In this document: one piece after another, positions 1-8,059 of the stretch
Layout: every line of letters starts with the position of its first letter
Position numbering within the stretch: position 1 is the stretch's first letter
From: Metaruminococcus_A sp964607135
GTDB taxonomy: Bacteria > Bacillota > Clostridia > Oscillospirales > Ruminococcaceae
Direction of reading: 5' to 3'
NCBI GenBank assembly: GCA_964607135.1
Contig: CAZSIV010000028.1
Location: forward strand, 1-28,301
Length of the DNA stretch: 28,301 bases
Program-made: the position numbers and the translations under genes
The notes under the pieces: generated by a model
What the model saw: the letters and a program-made list of their open reading frames with translations, nothing else
Told to the model about the DNA's origin: nothing
Database searches by the model: none

Positions 1-90
1 TTTCTTTTTGCGAAACTTATTCTACCTTATCAGTGACAACAGTGACAGTTAAGGCAATAAGCTCCCGCCAATAGCCTGAGATTTTTCCTA

Positions 91-123
91 CAAAAAACAC
101 GCCGGCATCGATAGGATGCCGGC
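91..123 (-). terminator. Rho-independent terminator of pckG
   Basis: A perfect 9-bp inverted repeat (GCCGGCATC at 101-109 and its complement at 115-123) with a 5-nt loop is followed, on the minus strand, by a run of six T (complement of 92-97). It lies about 30 bp past the pckG stop, so it should end that transcript. Confidence 0.9.
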
Positions 124-155
124 GCGCCATTTGATCTTTCAAACTTTGTGACTTC

Positions 156-1928
156 TTATTTGCTGAGCCGCTCTTCCAAGCCCTCAAGCTCTTTGGTCAA
201 TTCCTTCGGCAGTCTGTCGCCAAACTGCGCATAGAACTCGCGAATGCCAGCAGCTTCCTCTTTCCAGAGGTCTTTATCAACGCTGAGGAGGTCAGCGACA
301 ACGTCAGTGCTGATGTCGAGCCCCTCGATATTGATATCCTCCGGCTTCGGCTCGTAACCGATCGGAGTTTCAACCGCATCCGCCTTACCGTCGCAGCGGT
401 CGAGAATCCACATCAGAACGCGCATATTGTCGCCAAATCCCGGCCAGATGAAGTGGCCTTCATCGTCGGTGCGGAACCAGTTGACGTTGAAAATCTTCGG
501 CGCCTTATCGCCCAGCTTCTTGCCCATGTCGAGCCAGTGCTGGAAGTAGTCGCCCATGTGATAGCCGCAGAACGGACGCATTGCCATCGGGTCACGGCGG
601 ACAACGCCGACAGCACCGGTGGCGGCAGCGGTTGTCTCGGAAGCCATGGTCGAACCAACGAACACGCCGTGGGTCCAGTCAAAGGACTGGTAAACCAGCG
701 GAGCGGTTTTCGCGCGGCGGCCGCCGAAAATCATAGCGGAGATCGGCACGCCGTTCGGATTGTCGAACTCAGGGCTGACACAGGGGCAGTTTTTCGCCGG
801 CGCGGTGAAACGGCTGTTCGGATGAGCGCCCTTCTCGGTGGACTCTTTGCCGTTCCAGGGATTGCCTTTCCAGTCCAGCGCATTTTCCGGCGGATTCTTG
901 TCGAGGCCTTCCCACCAAACCGTATTGGTGTCTTTGTTCAAAACGACGTTGGTGAAGATGGTACCCTTCTTGGTGGACGCCAGTGCATTCGGGTTGGACT
1001 TCGCATTGGTGCCGGGGGCAACGCCGAAGAAACCGTTCTCCGGGTTGATCGCGTAGAGGCGGCCATCCGGGCCCTGTCTCATCCAGGCGATATCGTCGCC
1101 GACACACCATACTTTATAGCCTTTATCCGCATAGACCTTCGGCGGGATCAGCATAGCCAGATTGGTTTTGCCGCAGGCGGACGGGAAGGCGGCGGAGATG
1201 TATTTTACCTCGCCCTGCGGATTCTCGATGCCGAGGATCAGCATGTGCTCAGCCATCCAGCCTTCGTTTTTGCCCTGGTAGGATGCGATGCGCAGCGCAA
1301 AACATTTTTTGCCGAGGAGAACGTTTCCGCCGTAACCGGAGTTGATCGACCAGATGGTATTATCCTCCGGGAAGTGGACGATATAGCGGTTTTCCGGATC
1401 GACAGCCGCTTTGGAGTGAAGACCGCGGACGAAGTCGTCGGAGGTATCCCCGAGATTCTCAAAAGCAGCCTTTCCCATACGGGTCATGATGTCCATGTTG
1501 AGGACAACGTAGATCGAGTCGGTCAGTTCGACGCCGACCTTCGCGAGCGGAGAGCCGATCGGCCCCATGGAATAGGGGATGACGTACATGGTGCGGCCTT
1601 TCATAACGCCGTCGTACATCGGGGTCAGCTTCGCATACATTTCTTTGGGGTCGCACCAGTTGTTGATCGGGCCTGCATCCTCTTCTTTTCTGGTGCAGAT
1701 AAAGGTTCTGTCCTCCACGCGGGCGACGTCGTTCGGCACAGTTCTATGCAGGTAGCATCCCGGCAGCTCATCCTGGTTCAAAGGAAGCATTTCGCCGGTT
1801 TTGGTCGCATCGGCGCGCAGACCGTTGAGCTGCTCCTCGCTGCCGTCAATCCAAACGACCTGATCCGGTTTGCAGAGAGCAACCATTTCGTCGACCCATT
1901 TGAGTACATTTTTGTTGTTTGTCAGCAT
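156..1928 (-). CDS. pckG: Phosphoenolpyruvate carboxykinase (GTP)
   Basis: Interconverts oxaloacetate + GTP and PEP + CO2 + GDP in the cytosol (EC 4.1.1.32), linking the C4-acid pool to glycolysis or gluconeogenesis. The 590-residue length fits the GTP-specific family (about 600). The kinase-1a P-loop reads FPSACGKTNLAML, with the family's reactive Cys at 252 and Lys at 254. The downstream block FGGRRAKTAPLVYQ is also typical of the GTP class and differs from the ATP class. The start has a good ribosome binding site (AAAGGAG) and a sigma-A promoter upstream. It is a single-gene unit with its own promoter and terminator. Many Clostridia instead use the ATP-dependent enzyme, so the GTP form may say something about carbon flow here (inference). 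No truncation or missing active-site residue is visible. Confidence 0.97.
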   Translation of the reverse strand: MLTNNKNVLKWVDEMVALCKPDQVVWIDGSEEQLNGLRADATKTGEMLPLNQDELPGCYLHRTVPNDVARVEDRTFICTRKEEDAGPINNWCDPKEMYAKLTPMYDGVMKGRTMYVIPYSMGPIGSPLAKVGVELTDSIYVVLNMDIMTRMGKAAFENLGDTSDDFVRGLHSKAAVDPENRYIVHFPEDNTIWSINSGYGGNVLLGKKCFALRIASYQGKNEGWMAEHMLILGIENPQGEVKYISAAFPSACGKTNLAMLIPPKVYADKGYKVWCVGDDIAWMRQGPDGRLYAINPENGFFGVAPGTNAKSNPNALASTKKGTIFTNVVLNKDTNTVWWEGLDKNPPENALDWKGNPWNGKESTEKGAHPNSRFTAPAKNCPCVSPEFDNPNGVPISAMIFGGRRAKTAPLVYQSFDWTHGVFVGSTMASETTAAATGAVGVVRRDPMAMRPFCGYHMGDYFQHWLDMGKKLGDKAPKIFNVNWFRTDDEGHFIWPGFGDNMRVLMWILDRCDGKADAVETPIGYEPKPEDINIEGLDISTDVVADLLSVDKDLWKEEAAGIREFYAQFGDRLPKELTKELEGLEERLSK

Positions 1929-1985
1929 GTAGGGGGTCTCCTTTCAACTTTCCAAAGTTTGAAAAATAAAATTTCTATGTTTATA

Positions 1986-2014
1986 AGTATAGCCCAAATC
2001 CGTTCTATTTGCAA
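1986..2014 (-). promoter_or_regulatory. Sigma-A promoter of pckG
   Basis: On the minus strand TTGCAA (2009-2014), a 17-bp spacer and TATACT (1986-1991) form a near-consensus sigma-A promoter. The resulting untranslated leader is about 50 nt. I see no clear catabolite-control operator in it. Confidence 0.75.
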
Positions 2015-2123
2015 GCCGAATTCGTTAAAAAATCATCAATTTTTGTTTTTTCATTTAAAATGAGATTTGATAGAAAAAATCAGTTTCAGAAAAGAAAATT
2101 CTCTTTATGCACTATGCAAAAAG

Positions 2124-2455
2124 GCGGCGGAATGCTTCCGCGGCCCGTGACCGGGCAGGACAATACGCGATTCGTAAGTGATACCAATAACAGCATTTGT
2201 GTCCCGCGAGGCACCTCGCAGGATAAAAACCTTTTGACCGGCAAAATGTTGGGGTGTGAATTGCCCGCAGGGGTACCCTGCCCCGCGCGACACATGTTTT
2301 GTACAATGCGCTTTGCAGGTTGAAAACCCGGGGACCGGTAAAACGTTGGGGTGCGGATTGCCCAGTCCGGGCACGGACCGCAGGACAAAAGCCTAAAAAC
2401 AGTAAAATGTTGGGGTGTGAAATTGTCCTGCCGGGGTCACCCGGATTTTACGCCA
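2124..2455 (+). repeat. Interspersed intergenic repeat, copy A (one full core plus two truncated right ends)
   Basis: Lies in the gap between pckG and tsaD. It begins with a GC-rich hairpin (GCGGAATGCTTCCGC). The core runs from about 2158 (GGACAATACGCGATTCG) to about 2266 (TGTGAATTGCCC). Inside it is the shortest form of the central hairpin, CCCGCGAGGCACCTCGCAGG (2203-2222). The right-end module, ACCGGTAAAACGTTGGGGTG and variants, then recurs near 2335 and 2400, so two further 3'-truncated copies follow in the same direction. No convincing ORF with a ribosome binding site spans it. The same modules occur at 7190-7660, 9505-9680, 14138-14300, 21815-22100 and 28240-28301. Confidence 0.8.
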
Positions 2456-2469
2456 TGTGTGACACTTGC

Positions 2470-3501
2470 TCAAAGGCCGGATAAAACCGGGTCGTCGACC
2501 GGCAGTGAGGCGGCTGCGTTTAGATCCATCCCGGCGGTATGCCCTGTAATCAGCTCATAATACCCCTGTGCGGCGATCATCGCCGCGTTGTCCCCGCAGA
2601 GGGAGAGGGGGGGCGCAAAGAACCGGTAGCCCCGTTCGGCGCAGTCTTTTTCCACCCGGGCGCGCAGGCCGGAGTTTGCCGATACGCCGCCTGCCAGGAC
2701 GATTTTTTTACAGCCGCATTCCTCCGCCGCCATCATCAGCCGCGGGGCGAGGATATCGCAGACAGCCTGTTGAAAAGAAGCGGCAACGTCGTTTGCGGGA
2801 AGGGATTCTCCTTTTTGCTCCGCGTTGTGCACCAGATTGATGACCGCCGTTTTCAGCCCGGAAAAGCTGAAATCGTAGGGGCAGCCGTCCACCTGCGGGC
2901 GCGGGAGCTTAAAAGCGGGTGGATTTCCCTCCTTTGCGGCCCTGTCCATATAGATGCCGCCCGGATAGGGAAAACCGAGGGTGCGGGCGGCTTTGTCATA
3001 AGCCTCGCCGGCTGCGTCGTCATGGGTGCGTCCGATGACGCGGAAATCCGTATAATCCCGCACTTCTATAATATGGCTGTGCCCGCCCGATACCACCAAG
3101 CAAAGAAAAGGCGGTTCCAGCTCCGGATGAGCGAGATAGTTCGCCGCGATATGCCCCCGGATGTGATGCACCGGCACCAGCGGCTTTCCGGAGACCATGA
3201 CGAGCCCTTTCGCGAAGTTCACCCCTACCAGCAGCGCGCCGATCAGCCCAGGGGCGAAGGTGACGGCTATGGCGTCGACCTCCCCTAGGGAAAGCCCCGC
3301 CTGTTCCAGCGCTTCGTCCACCACCCCGACGATGTCCTCGCAATGGCGGCGGGAGGCGATTTCCGGGACGACGCCCCCGTACTTTTTATGTTCCTCCACC
3401 TGAGAGGCGACGACTGAGGAAAGCACCATCCTGCCGTCTGCAACGACCGCTGCGGCGGTTTCGTCACACGAGGATTCAATTCCGAGTATCTTCATCACCA
3501 T
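2470..3501 (-). CDS. tsaD: tRNA N6-adenosine threonylcarbamoyltransferase TsaD
   Basis: Transfers the threonylcarbamoyl group from threonylcarbamoyl-AMP to A37 of ANN-reading tRNAs (t6A), together with TsaB and TsaE. The protein has the Kae1/TsaD/Gcp N-terminus MKILGIESSCDETAAAVV, the metal-binding segment HHIRGHIAAN (HxxxH-type), and the ATPase-fold blocks VSGGHSHI and VLAGGVSANSGLR. The 343 residues are normal. The start is ambiguous. The first ATG (3501) is 4 nt from an AAGGAG; the ATG two codons on (3495) gives the canonical MKIL start at 10 nt spacing. It overlaps the end of rimI by 26 nt, so the two are translationally coupled. The usual partner tsaB is not next to it. Confidence 0.95.
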   Translation of the reverse strand: MVMKILGIESSCDETAAAVVADGRMVLSSVVASQVEEHKKYGGVVPEIASRRHCEDIVGVVDEALEQAGLSLGEVDAIAVTFAPGLIGALLVGVNFAKGLVMVSGKPLVPVHHIRGHIAANYLAHPELEPPFLCLVVSGGHSHIIEVRDYTDFRVIGRTHDDAAGEAYDKAARTLGFPYPGGIYMDRAAKEGNPPAFKLPRPQVDGCPYDFSFSGLKTAVINLVHNAEQKGESLPANDVAASFQQAVCDILAPRLMMAAEECGCKKIVLAGGVSANSGLRARVEKDCAERGYRFFAPPLSLCGDNAAMIAAQGYYELITGHTAGMDLNAAASLPVDDPVLSGL

Positions 3502-3943
3502 GAAACTCCTTTTTCATCAAAACAGCATCCTCTGCCGGCTCTTGATAGAACCGCTTTCGCAGGCCGACAGGGGAAAATCCGAATTTGCGGTACAGCGACA
3601 GGGCAGGTGTGTTGCTCTGCCGGGCTTCGAGGGTCGCGCTTTCCGCCCCCGCGGAGGCTGCGAGATTTAAAAGCGCCGCCAGCAGGGAGGATGCGACCCC
3701 TTTCCCACGATCCTCTTCCCTGACGCAGAAGGTGTTGATATGCAGGCTTTCACAAACCAGATGGCTGCTCAGATAACCGAGGATCTCTCCTTCCCGCTCT
3801 GCGACCAGGGTGACCCCGTAAGGATTAGAAAGCTCGCTTTCGAAGGCGGAGGCACTCCATGGGTCGCTGAAGTTTTCCCGCTCCAACAGAGCCAGTGCCG
3901 GGATATCGCCTCGTTCCATTCCCCGGACCCTCACTCCGCACAC
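3476..3943 (-). CDS. rimI: Ribosomal-protein-alanine N-acetyltransferase RimI (GNAT)
   Basis: GNAT-fold acetyltransferase. RimI family members acetylate the N-terminal residue of ribosomal protein S18 and some other proteins with acetyl-CoA. The protein has the RimI opening VRxMERxDIPALxxLERENFSDPWS, the acetyl-CoA pyrophosphate loop REEDRGKGVASSLL, and the terminal block NTPALSLYRKFGF before the YY/FY-type end. The start is GTG at 3943, chosen because GAGGAG sits 8 nt upstream. An alternative GTG at 3934 overlaps the upstream TGA but has no usable site. It overlaps the phosphatase gene by 13 nt and tsaD by 26 nt. The rimI-tsaD pairing is widespread in Firmicutes and supports RimI over a generic GNAT. 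Confidence 0.88.
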   Translation of the reverse strand: MCGVRVRGMERGDIPALALLERENFSDPWSASAFESELSNPYGVTLVAEREGEILGYLSSHLVCESLHINTFCVREEDRGKGVASSLLAALLNLAASAGAESATLEARQSNTPALSLYRKFGFSPVGLRKRFYQEPAEDAVLMKKEFHGDEDTRN

Positions 3944-4383
3944 AGTGGATTCTCCTCAAAAAAGCGCGCAAAAAACGCTTTGATCTGCTCCAAACAGCGG
4001 CGGTATTCTTCCAAATCCCCGCCGTAAGGATCGGGTAGCTGCATCACCGTGATCTTTTCAGACGAGCCGGGAACCGCCTTGGAGAGCAAGGCCTTATGCT
4101 CCTCCGACATGACGAAGACCCGCTCCGCTTCGGCGATCTCCTCCAGGGTAATCCGATGGGACAGATGCCCGGAGAGGTCGAGCCCTTCTTCCTGTGCGGC
4201 TGTCACCGCGTTCGGGGAAGCCGGCTGTCCGTCAAAGGCCGCAACCCCGGCGCTGTCGGCCGTATATGCCTCCGCAAGCCCCTTTTCAGCCAGAATCCGG
4301 TTCAGAACTGCGGCCGCCATCGGGCTGCGGCAGGTATTCCCGGTGCAGACGGCCAAAAGCCGCTTTTTTTGTTTGTCTTCCAT
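3931..4383 (-). CDS. Low-molecular-weight phosphatase, YwlE-like (likely protein-arginine phosphatase)
   Basis: Cytosolic LMW-PTP fold enzyme of 150 residues. The catalytic P-loop CTGNTCRS (CX5RS) is near the N-terminus and the general acid lies in DPYGG near the C-terminus. The fifth P-loop residue is Thr. In Bacillus YwlE this Thr selects phospho-arginine, whereas tyrosine-specific relatives have Ile (CLGNICR). A protein-arginine phosphatase that counteracts McsB-type kinases is therefore the better guess. The ATG at 4383 is preferred over an upstream in-frame GTG because AAAGG is spaced 8 nt from it. It heads the phosphatase-rimI-tsaD overlap cluster. No McsB gene is in the window, so the substrate remains inferred. 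Confidence 0.87.
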   Translation of the reverse strand: MEDKQKKRLLAVCTGNTCRSPMAAAVLNRILAEKGLAEAYTADSAGVAAFDGQPASPNAVTAAQEEGLDLSGHLSHRITLEEIAEAERVFVMSEEHKALLSKAVPGSSEKITVMQLPDPYGGDLEEYRRCLEQIKAFFARFFEENPLCAE

Positions 4384-4515
4384 TTTAATCACCTTTTGAC
4401 AGAATTATTTGGGCGGTGCCCCACCCACGATCTATGTGGATGAAAACCGGCAGAAGCGTGGGAATAATCTCCCTTATTTGCCCAACCATGCGGGGATGGA
4501 CTTGATAGGAACGGC

Positions 4516-7086
4516 TTATTCCTTCGCATCGTACCAGGTCTTTCCCCGCGATACGTCGACCAGAAGGCTGACCTTCAGCTTCGCCGCCTGCTCCATTTCT
4601 TCCCGCAGATACCCCTCCGCACGGGCGGCGTCCTTTTCCGCAACCTCCAGAATCAGCTCGTCATGCACCTGGAGAATCAATTTGCCGTCCACCTTCTCTT
4701 CCAAGAGACGGCGGTAGACCCGCACCATCGCGATCTTGATGATATCCGCCGCCGTCCCCTGGATCGGCGCGTTCATCGCCGCCCGTTCGCCGAAATTGCG
4801 GATGTTCTTGTTCTGGGATTTTAACTCCTCCAAAAATCTGCGGCGGCCGAACATGGTGGTCACATAACCGTTTTTCTTTGCAGCCTCTACCGTCTCTTTC
4901 ATGAAGCGGTCGACGCCGCTGTAGGTTTCCAGATAGTTTTTGATATAATCCGAAGCCTGTGCGACCGGCACGCCAATATCCTGCGACAGAGAGAACGCGC
5001 CGATCCCGTAAACGATTCCGAAGTTGATCGCCTTCGCACGGGTTCGCATCTCATGGGTCACCATTTCGAGCGGCAGGCCGAACACCTCCGAGGCGGTGGA
5101 AGCGTGGATATCCGTCCCGTCGCTGAAGGCGTCGATCATCCGCTCGTCCTCCGCCAGATGCGCGAGGATCCGCAGCTCGATCTGGGAATAGTCGGCGTCG
5201 ATTAGGACATAGCCGTCTTTTGCGACAAAGAAGCGGCGCATCTGGCGGCCCAGCTCGGTCCGCGCCGGGATATTCTGCATGTTCGGTTCGGTCGAGCTGA
5301 TCCGCCCGGTTCGGGTTTCGGTCTGCTTGAAGGTGGAATGGACGCGGCTGTCCGAATCGACGACCTTGAGCAGTCCGACCACATAGGTGGAGTAGAGCTT
5401 GGTCAGCTTGCGGTATTCCAACAGGGCCGGGACGATGGCGTGCTCGCCCCGGATCGCTTCGAGTGCGTCGACATCGGTCGAATAGCCGCTTTTGTTCTTC
5501 TTTTTTGGGGTCAGCCCCAGCTTTTCAAAGAGGATGACGTTGAGTTCCTTGGTGGAATTCGGATTGAAGGTTTCCCCGGCCAGCTCGAGCATCCGGTTTT
5601 TCAGCACCTCGATCTGTTCCGACAAGGCGGCGCCGAAAGCGTGGATTCCGTCTTTGTCGACGGCAAAGCCGCTGTATTCCATCGACGCGAGCACTAGGCT
5701 GAGCGGCATCTCAATCTCCTCGAAAAGGCGGAGCATCCCCTGCGCCGCCAGCTCCTGCTTCAGAATCCGGCAGAGCTCGGGGAAAACGGCGGCCGCGAGG
5801 CAGGATTCATCCAGCTGGGGCAGCGGAATGTCGTAACGCTTTGCCAGGTTGACAGGGTCGTAGCTCCGCCCGGCCGCGTCCAGCAGATAAGCGGCGAGCG
5901 CCCCGTCAAACACGACGTTTTTGAGCTCCGTCCCCCGTTCCATACAGAAGCGGTAGAGCGGCTTCACGTCAAAGGTTCGTTTGGGCAGCCCGGACGGGAG
6001 GATCAGCTCAAAAAAAGCCTGTTCCGCCTGAAAACGGAATTCATATACGGCGTCCTCTGTGACGACGTGGAGTTTCTCCACGGCATCGCCGTCCAGAAAA
6101 GCGAGAAAGTCCAGCGTTTTTTCTTGGGCGAGGGCGGCGCGCACCTGCTCATAATCCGGCTCGGATACGAGCCGGGCGGGGCAGGGAGATTCGAGAACCA
6201 GCTGAGGAGAAAGGCTTTCTGTCCCATCCGCTTCGAGATGGAGCTTTTGGATATAGGAATACATCTCGTACCGGTTGAAGAGGGCGGCTAAGGCGGCGTC
6301 ATCCCGCTTTCCGGCGTGGTAGTGTTCCAGCTCCAGATCGATGGGGGCCTCCCTGCAAATTGTGGCGAGCTCCTTGCTCATAAAGGCCGATTCCTTCCCT
6401 TCCGTAAGGAGCTTTTTGATCCGCGGCGTTGTTTCGATTGCCTCCACGTTTGCGTAAATCGCTTCGATTGCGCCGTATTTCTGGATCAGCGAAAAGGCGG
6501 TTTTCTCCCCGATCCCTTTGACGCCGGGGATATTGTCGGAGGAATCGCCCATCAGCGCCTTGACGTCCACCAGCTGTTCCGGCTCCACCCCGTATTCGTC
6601 AAAATACCGCTGAGGCGTGTAGAGGATCGCTTCCCGGGTGGTTGCGAGCCGGACGTTGACCTCGTCGGTAATCAGCTGGAGACAGTCCCGGTCCCCGGTG
6701 GCAATGACGCATTCGTTCCCTGTTCTGGTGCAGAGCTCGGCCAGCGTGCCGACGATGTCGTCCGCCTCGTAGCCTTCTTTTTCAATGACGGAAAAGCCCA
6801 TCGCCCGGATGATTTCTTTGGCGACCGGCATCTGCATGAGCAGCTCGGGCGGCGTCCCTTTGCGGGTGCCTTTATAAGCGTCGTACATTTTGTGCCGGAA
6901 GGTCGGGGCGTGAACGTCGAACGCAACGGCGACGCCGTCGGGGGAGAGCTCATGCTCCATCTTTAAAAGGATGTTCATAAAGCCGACCAGGGCATTGGTA
7001 AAAAAACCGTCCTTTGTGGTGAGCAGCTTGACGCCGTAAAAGGAGCGGTTCAGGATGCTGTTTCCATCGATGGCGAGGAGTTTCAT
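4516..7086 (-). CDS. polA: DNA polymerase I
   Basis: Repair and Okazaki-fragment polymerase, 856 residues. Domains: a 5'-3' exonuclease/flap nuclease (about 1-290, with EADDIVGTLA, ATGDRDCLQL and the GVKGIGEKTA helix-hairpin-helix); a degenerate 3'-5' exonuclease region (about 310-440); and the family A polymerase (about 450-856). Polymerase motif A is DADYSQIELR (Asp630), motif B RAKAINFGIVYG, and motif C VHDELILEV (Asp809). The proofreading domain lacks the DxE metal motif: the expected position reads LDFLAFLDGD. It is therefore probably inactive, as in Bacillus and Taq PolI. The start has AGAGG 7 nt upstream. It faces away from dus across a 970-bp repeat-filled gap. The 130 bp between polA and the phosphatase gene holds no clear terminator, so read-through is possible. 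Confidence 0.97.
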   Translation of the reverse strand: MKLLAIDGNSILNRSFYGVKLLTTKDGFFTNALVGFMNILLKMEHELSPDGVAVAFDVHAPTFRHKMYDAYKGTRKGTPPELLMQMPVAKEIIRAMGFSVIEKEGYEADDIVGTLAELCTRTGNECVIATGDRDCLQLITDEVNVRLATTREAILYTPQRYFDEYGVEPEQLVDVKALMGDSSDNIPGVKGIGEKTAFSLIQKYGAIEAIYANVEAIETTPRIKKLLTEGKESAFMSKELATICREAPIDLELEHYHAGKRDDAALAALFNRYEMYSYIQKLHLEADGTESLSPQLVLESPCPARLVSEPDYEQVRAALAQEKTLDFLAFLDGDAVEKLHVVTEDAVYEFRFQAEQAFFELILPSGLPKRTFDVKPLYRFCMERGTELKNVVFDGALAAYLLDAAGRSYDPVNLAKRYDIPLPQLDESCLAAAVFPELCRILKQELAAQGMLRLFEEIEMPLSLVLASMEYSGFAVDKDGIHAFGAALSEQIEVLKNRMLELAGETFNPNSTKELNVILFEKLGLTPKKKNKSGYSTDVDALEAIRGEHAIVPALLEYRKLTKLYSTYVVGLLKVVDSDSRVHSTFKQTETRTGRISSTEPNMQNIPARTELGRQMRRFFVAKDGYVLIDADYSQIELRILAHLAEDERMIDAFSDGTDIHASTASEVFGLPLEMVTHEMRTRAKAINFGIVYGIGAFSLSQDIGVPVAQASDYIKNYLETYSGVDRFMKETVEAAKKNGYVTTMFGRRRFLEELKSQNKNIRNFGERAAMNAPIQGTAADIIKIAMVRVYRRLLEEKVDGKLILQVHDELILEVAEKDAARAEGYLREEMEQAAKLKVSLLVDVSRGKTWYDAKE

Positions 7087-7169
7087 AAAGGAACCTCTTT
7101 CAAAATTACTGTTTTTCTTCTTTATTATGTTGACGGATTGCCGCCGTTATATTACACTTTCAAGGAGAG

Positions 7170-7665
7170 GTTTTTACAGGGTACCCCTGCGGCCGCGGAG
7201 TGCCTCCGCTCTCAATTCGCACTCAAACATTTTACCGGTCTCTAAGTTTCAATCCTGCGAGATACATTTGCGAACCAACGCGCCGCGCGGGAAAGAAACG
7301 CTGTTATTTGCGTCACCTGTGAATCGCGTTTGTCCGGGCGGGGTCACCCGACCCTGCGAGGCACATTGTACAAAATATGTAGCTCGTGGGTTACGAATGT
7401 TTCTTTTCGTACGGCTTGCGAATCGCGTATTGACAGCGGAGGCATTCCGCCCTGCGAGGTGCGCCGGGTGACTCCGGTTAGACAATGCCCGTGGCCGGGC
7501 CGGACAATTCGGCGGCGAACCGCCGCTGGTGGTTTGCACACCAAGAGTTTGCCGGTTTTTGAGTTTCAATCCTGCGAGATACATTTGCGAACCAACGCGC
7601 CGCGCGGGATACGAATGTTGTTAGCAGAACAACTTACGGATCGCGTCTGCCGGCGGAGGTACTCC
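7170..7665 (-). repeat. Interspersed repeat, copies B1 and B2 plus a partial unit (reverse orientation)
   Basis: Between the divergent genes polA and dus. Copy B1 runs from about 7209 to 7335 and copy B2 from about 7502 to 7650, both inverted relative to copy A. A half copy (central hairpin plus left end) lies at 7366-7450. B1 and B2 share an exact stretch of over 40 bp (from AGTTTCAATCCTGCGAGATA near 7242 and 7562 to the GCGCGGGA that ends the central hairpin), so they arose by recent duplication. B2 carries an extra hairpin (GGCGGCGAACCGCC at 7511-7524) that also occurs at 21845-21858. Small hairpins such as GCGGAGTGCCTCCGC flank the units. No gene is visible. Confidence 0.8.
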
Positions 7666-7668
7666 GCC

Positions 7669-8003
7669 GAAATCTTCGATTGCGCTAACGGGTCAGGTTC
7701 TTATTGCGACCAGCGGGAGCAACAAGGTTCTGGGGTACCCATTCGCAATCTTCGATTGCGCTAATGGGTCAGGTTCTTATTGCGACCAGCGGGAGCAACA
7801 AGGTTCTGGGGTACCCATTCGCAATCTTCGATTGCGCTAATGGGTCAGGTTCTTATTACGAGCGTTAGCGAATAACAAGATTTTCGGGTACCCACCAGCA
7901 ATCTGTGATTGCATCTGTGGGTGAAAATATTATTACGAAGCTGTAAGCAAAGCAACAATGTTCTCGGGTACCCGTTCGAAATCTTTGATTTCGCTAACGG
8001 GTG
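7669..8003 (+). repeat. Tandem array of a 76-80 bp structured repeat, five units
   Basis: Anchoring on the GGGT that closes each unit gives positions 7691, 7767, 7843, 7920 and 8000, so periods are 76, 76, 77 and 80 bp. Units 1 and 2 (7673-7748, 7749-7824) differ at one base; units then diverge toward dus. Each junction folds as a double stem: an outer ACCCATT/AATGGGT and an inner GCAATC/GATTGC with a 3-nt loop. In unit 4 the outer stem is ACCCAC/GTGGGT. In unit 5 the stems are ACCCGTT/AACGGGT and GAAATC/GATTTC. These paired changes argue that the fold is maintained. A second stem (CTTATTGC/GCAACAAG with a conserved A-C mismatch) lies between junctions. There are no variable spacers, so this is not a CRISPR array. 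Confidence 0.88.
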
Positions 8004-8013
8004 AGGTTATTAT
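7985..8013 (+). promoter_or_regulatory. Probable promoter of dus, inside the last tandem unit
   Basis: TTGATT (7985-7990), 17 bp, TATTAT (8008-8013). The -35 lies in the inner hairpin of the fifth tandem unit. Unit 4 has a matching GTGATT-N17-TATTAT arrangement, so the array may carry more than one start site. Assignment is by consensus match only. Confidence 0.5.
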
Positions 8014-8059
8014 AACACACCCTCGCTGTGGTTTCAATCAAAGTAAAGGAGGAAGCGGT

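Noticed and set aside
453..2063. 536-codon open frame antisense to pckG
   Set aside because: It is the complement of a strongly conserved gene, has no ribosome binding site, and its translation (Arg/His/Val-rich, no domain) is typical of an antisense shadow in GC-rich DNA.
2009..2560. Several short frames inside repeat copy A
   Set aside because: They differ between repeat copies, lack ribosome binding sites, and follow the repeat modules rather than a protein pattern.
7669..8003. CRISPR array
   Set aside because: The whole 76-bp unit is repeated; there are no constant repeats alternating with unique spacers and no cas genes.
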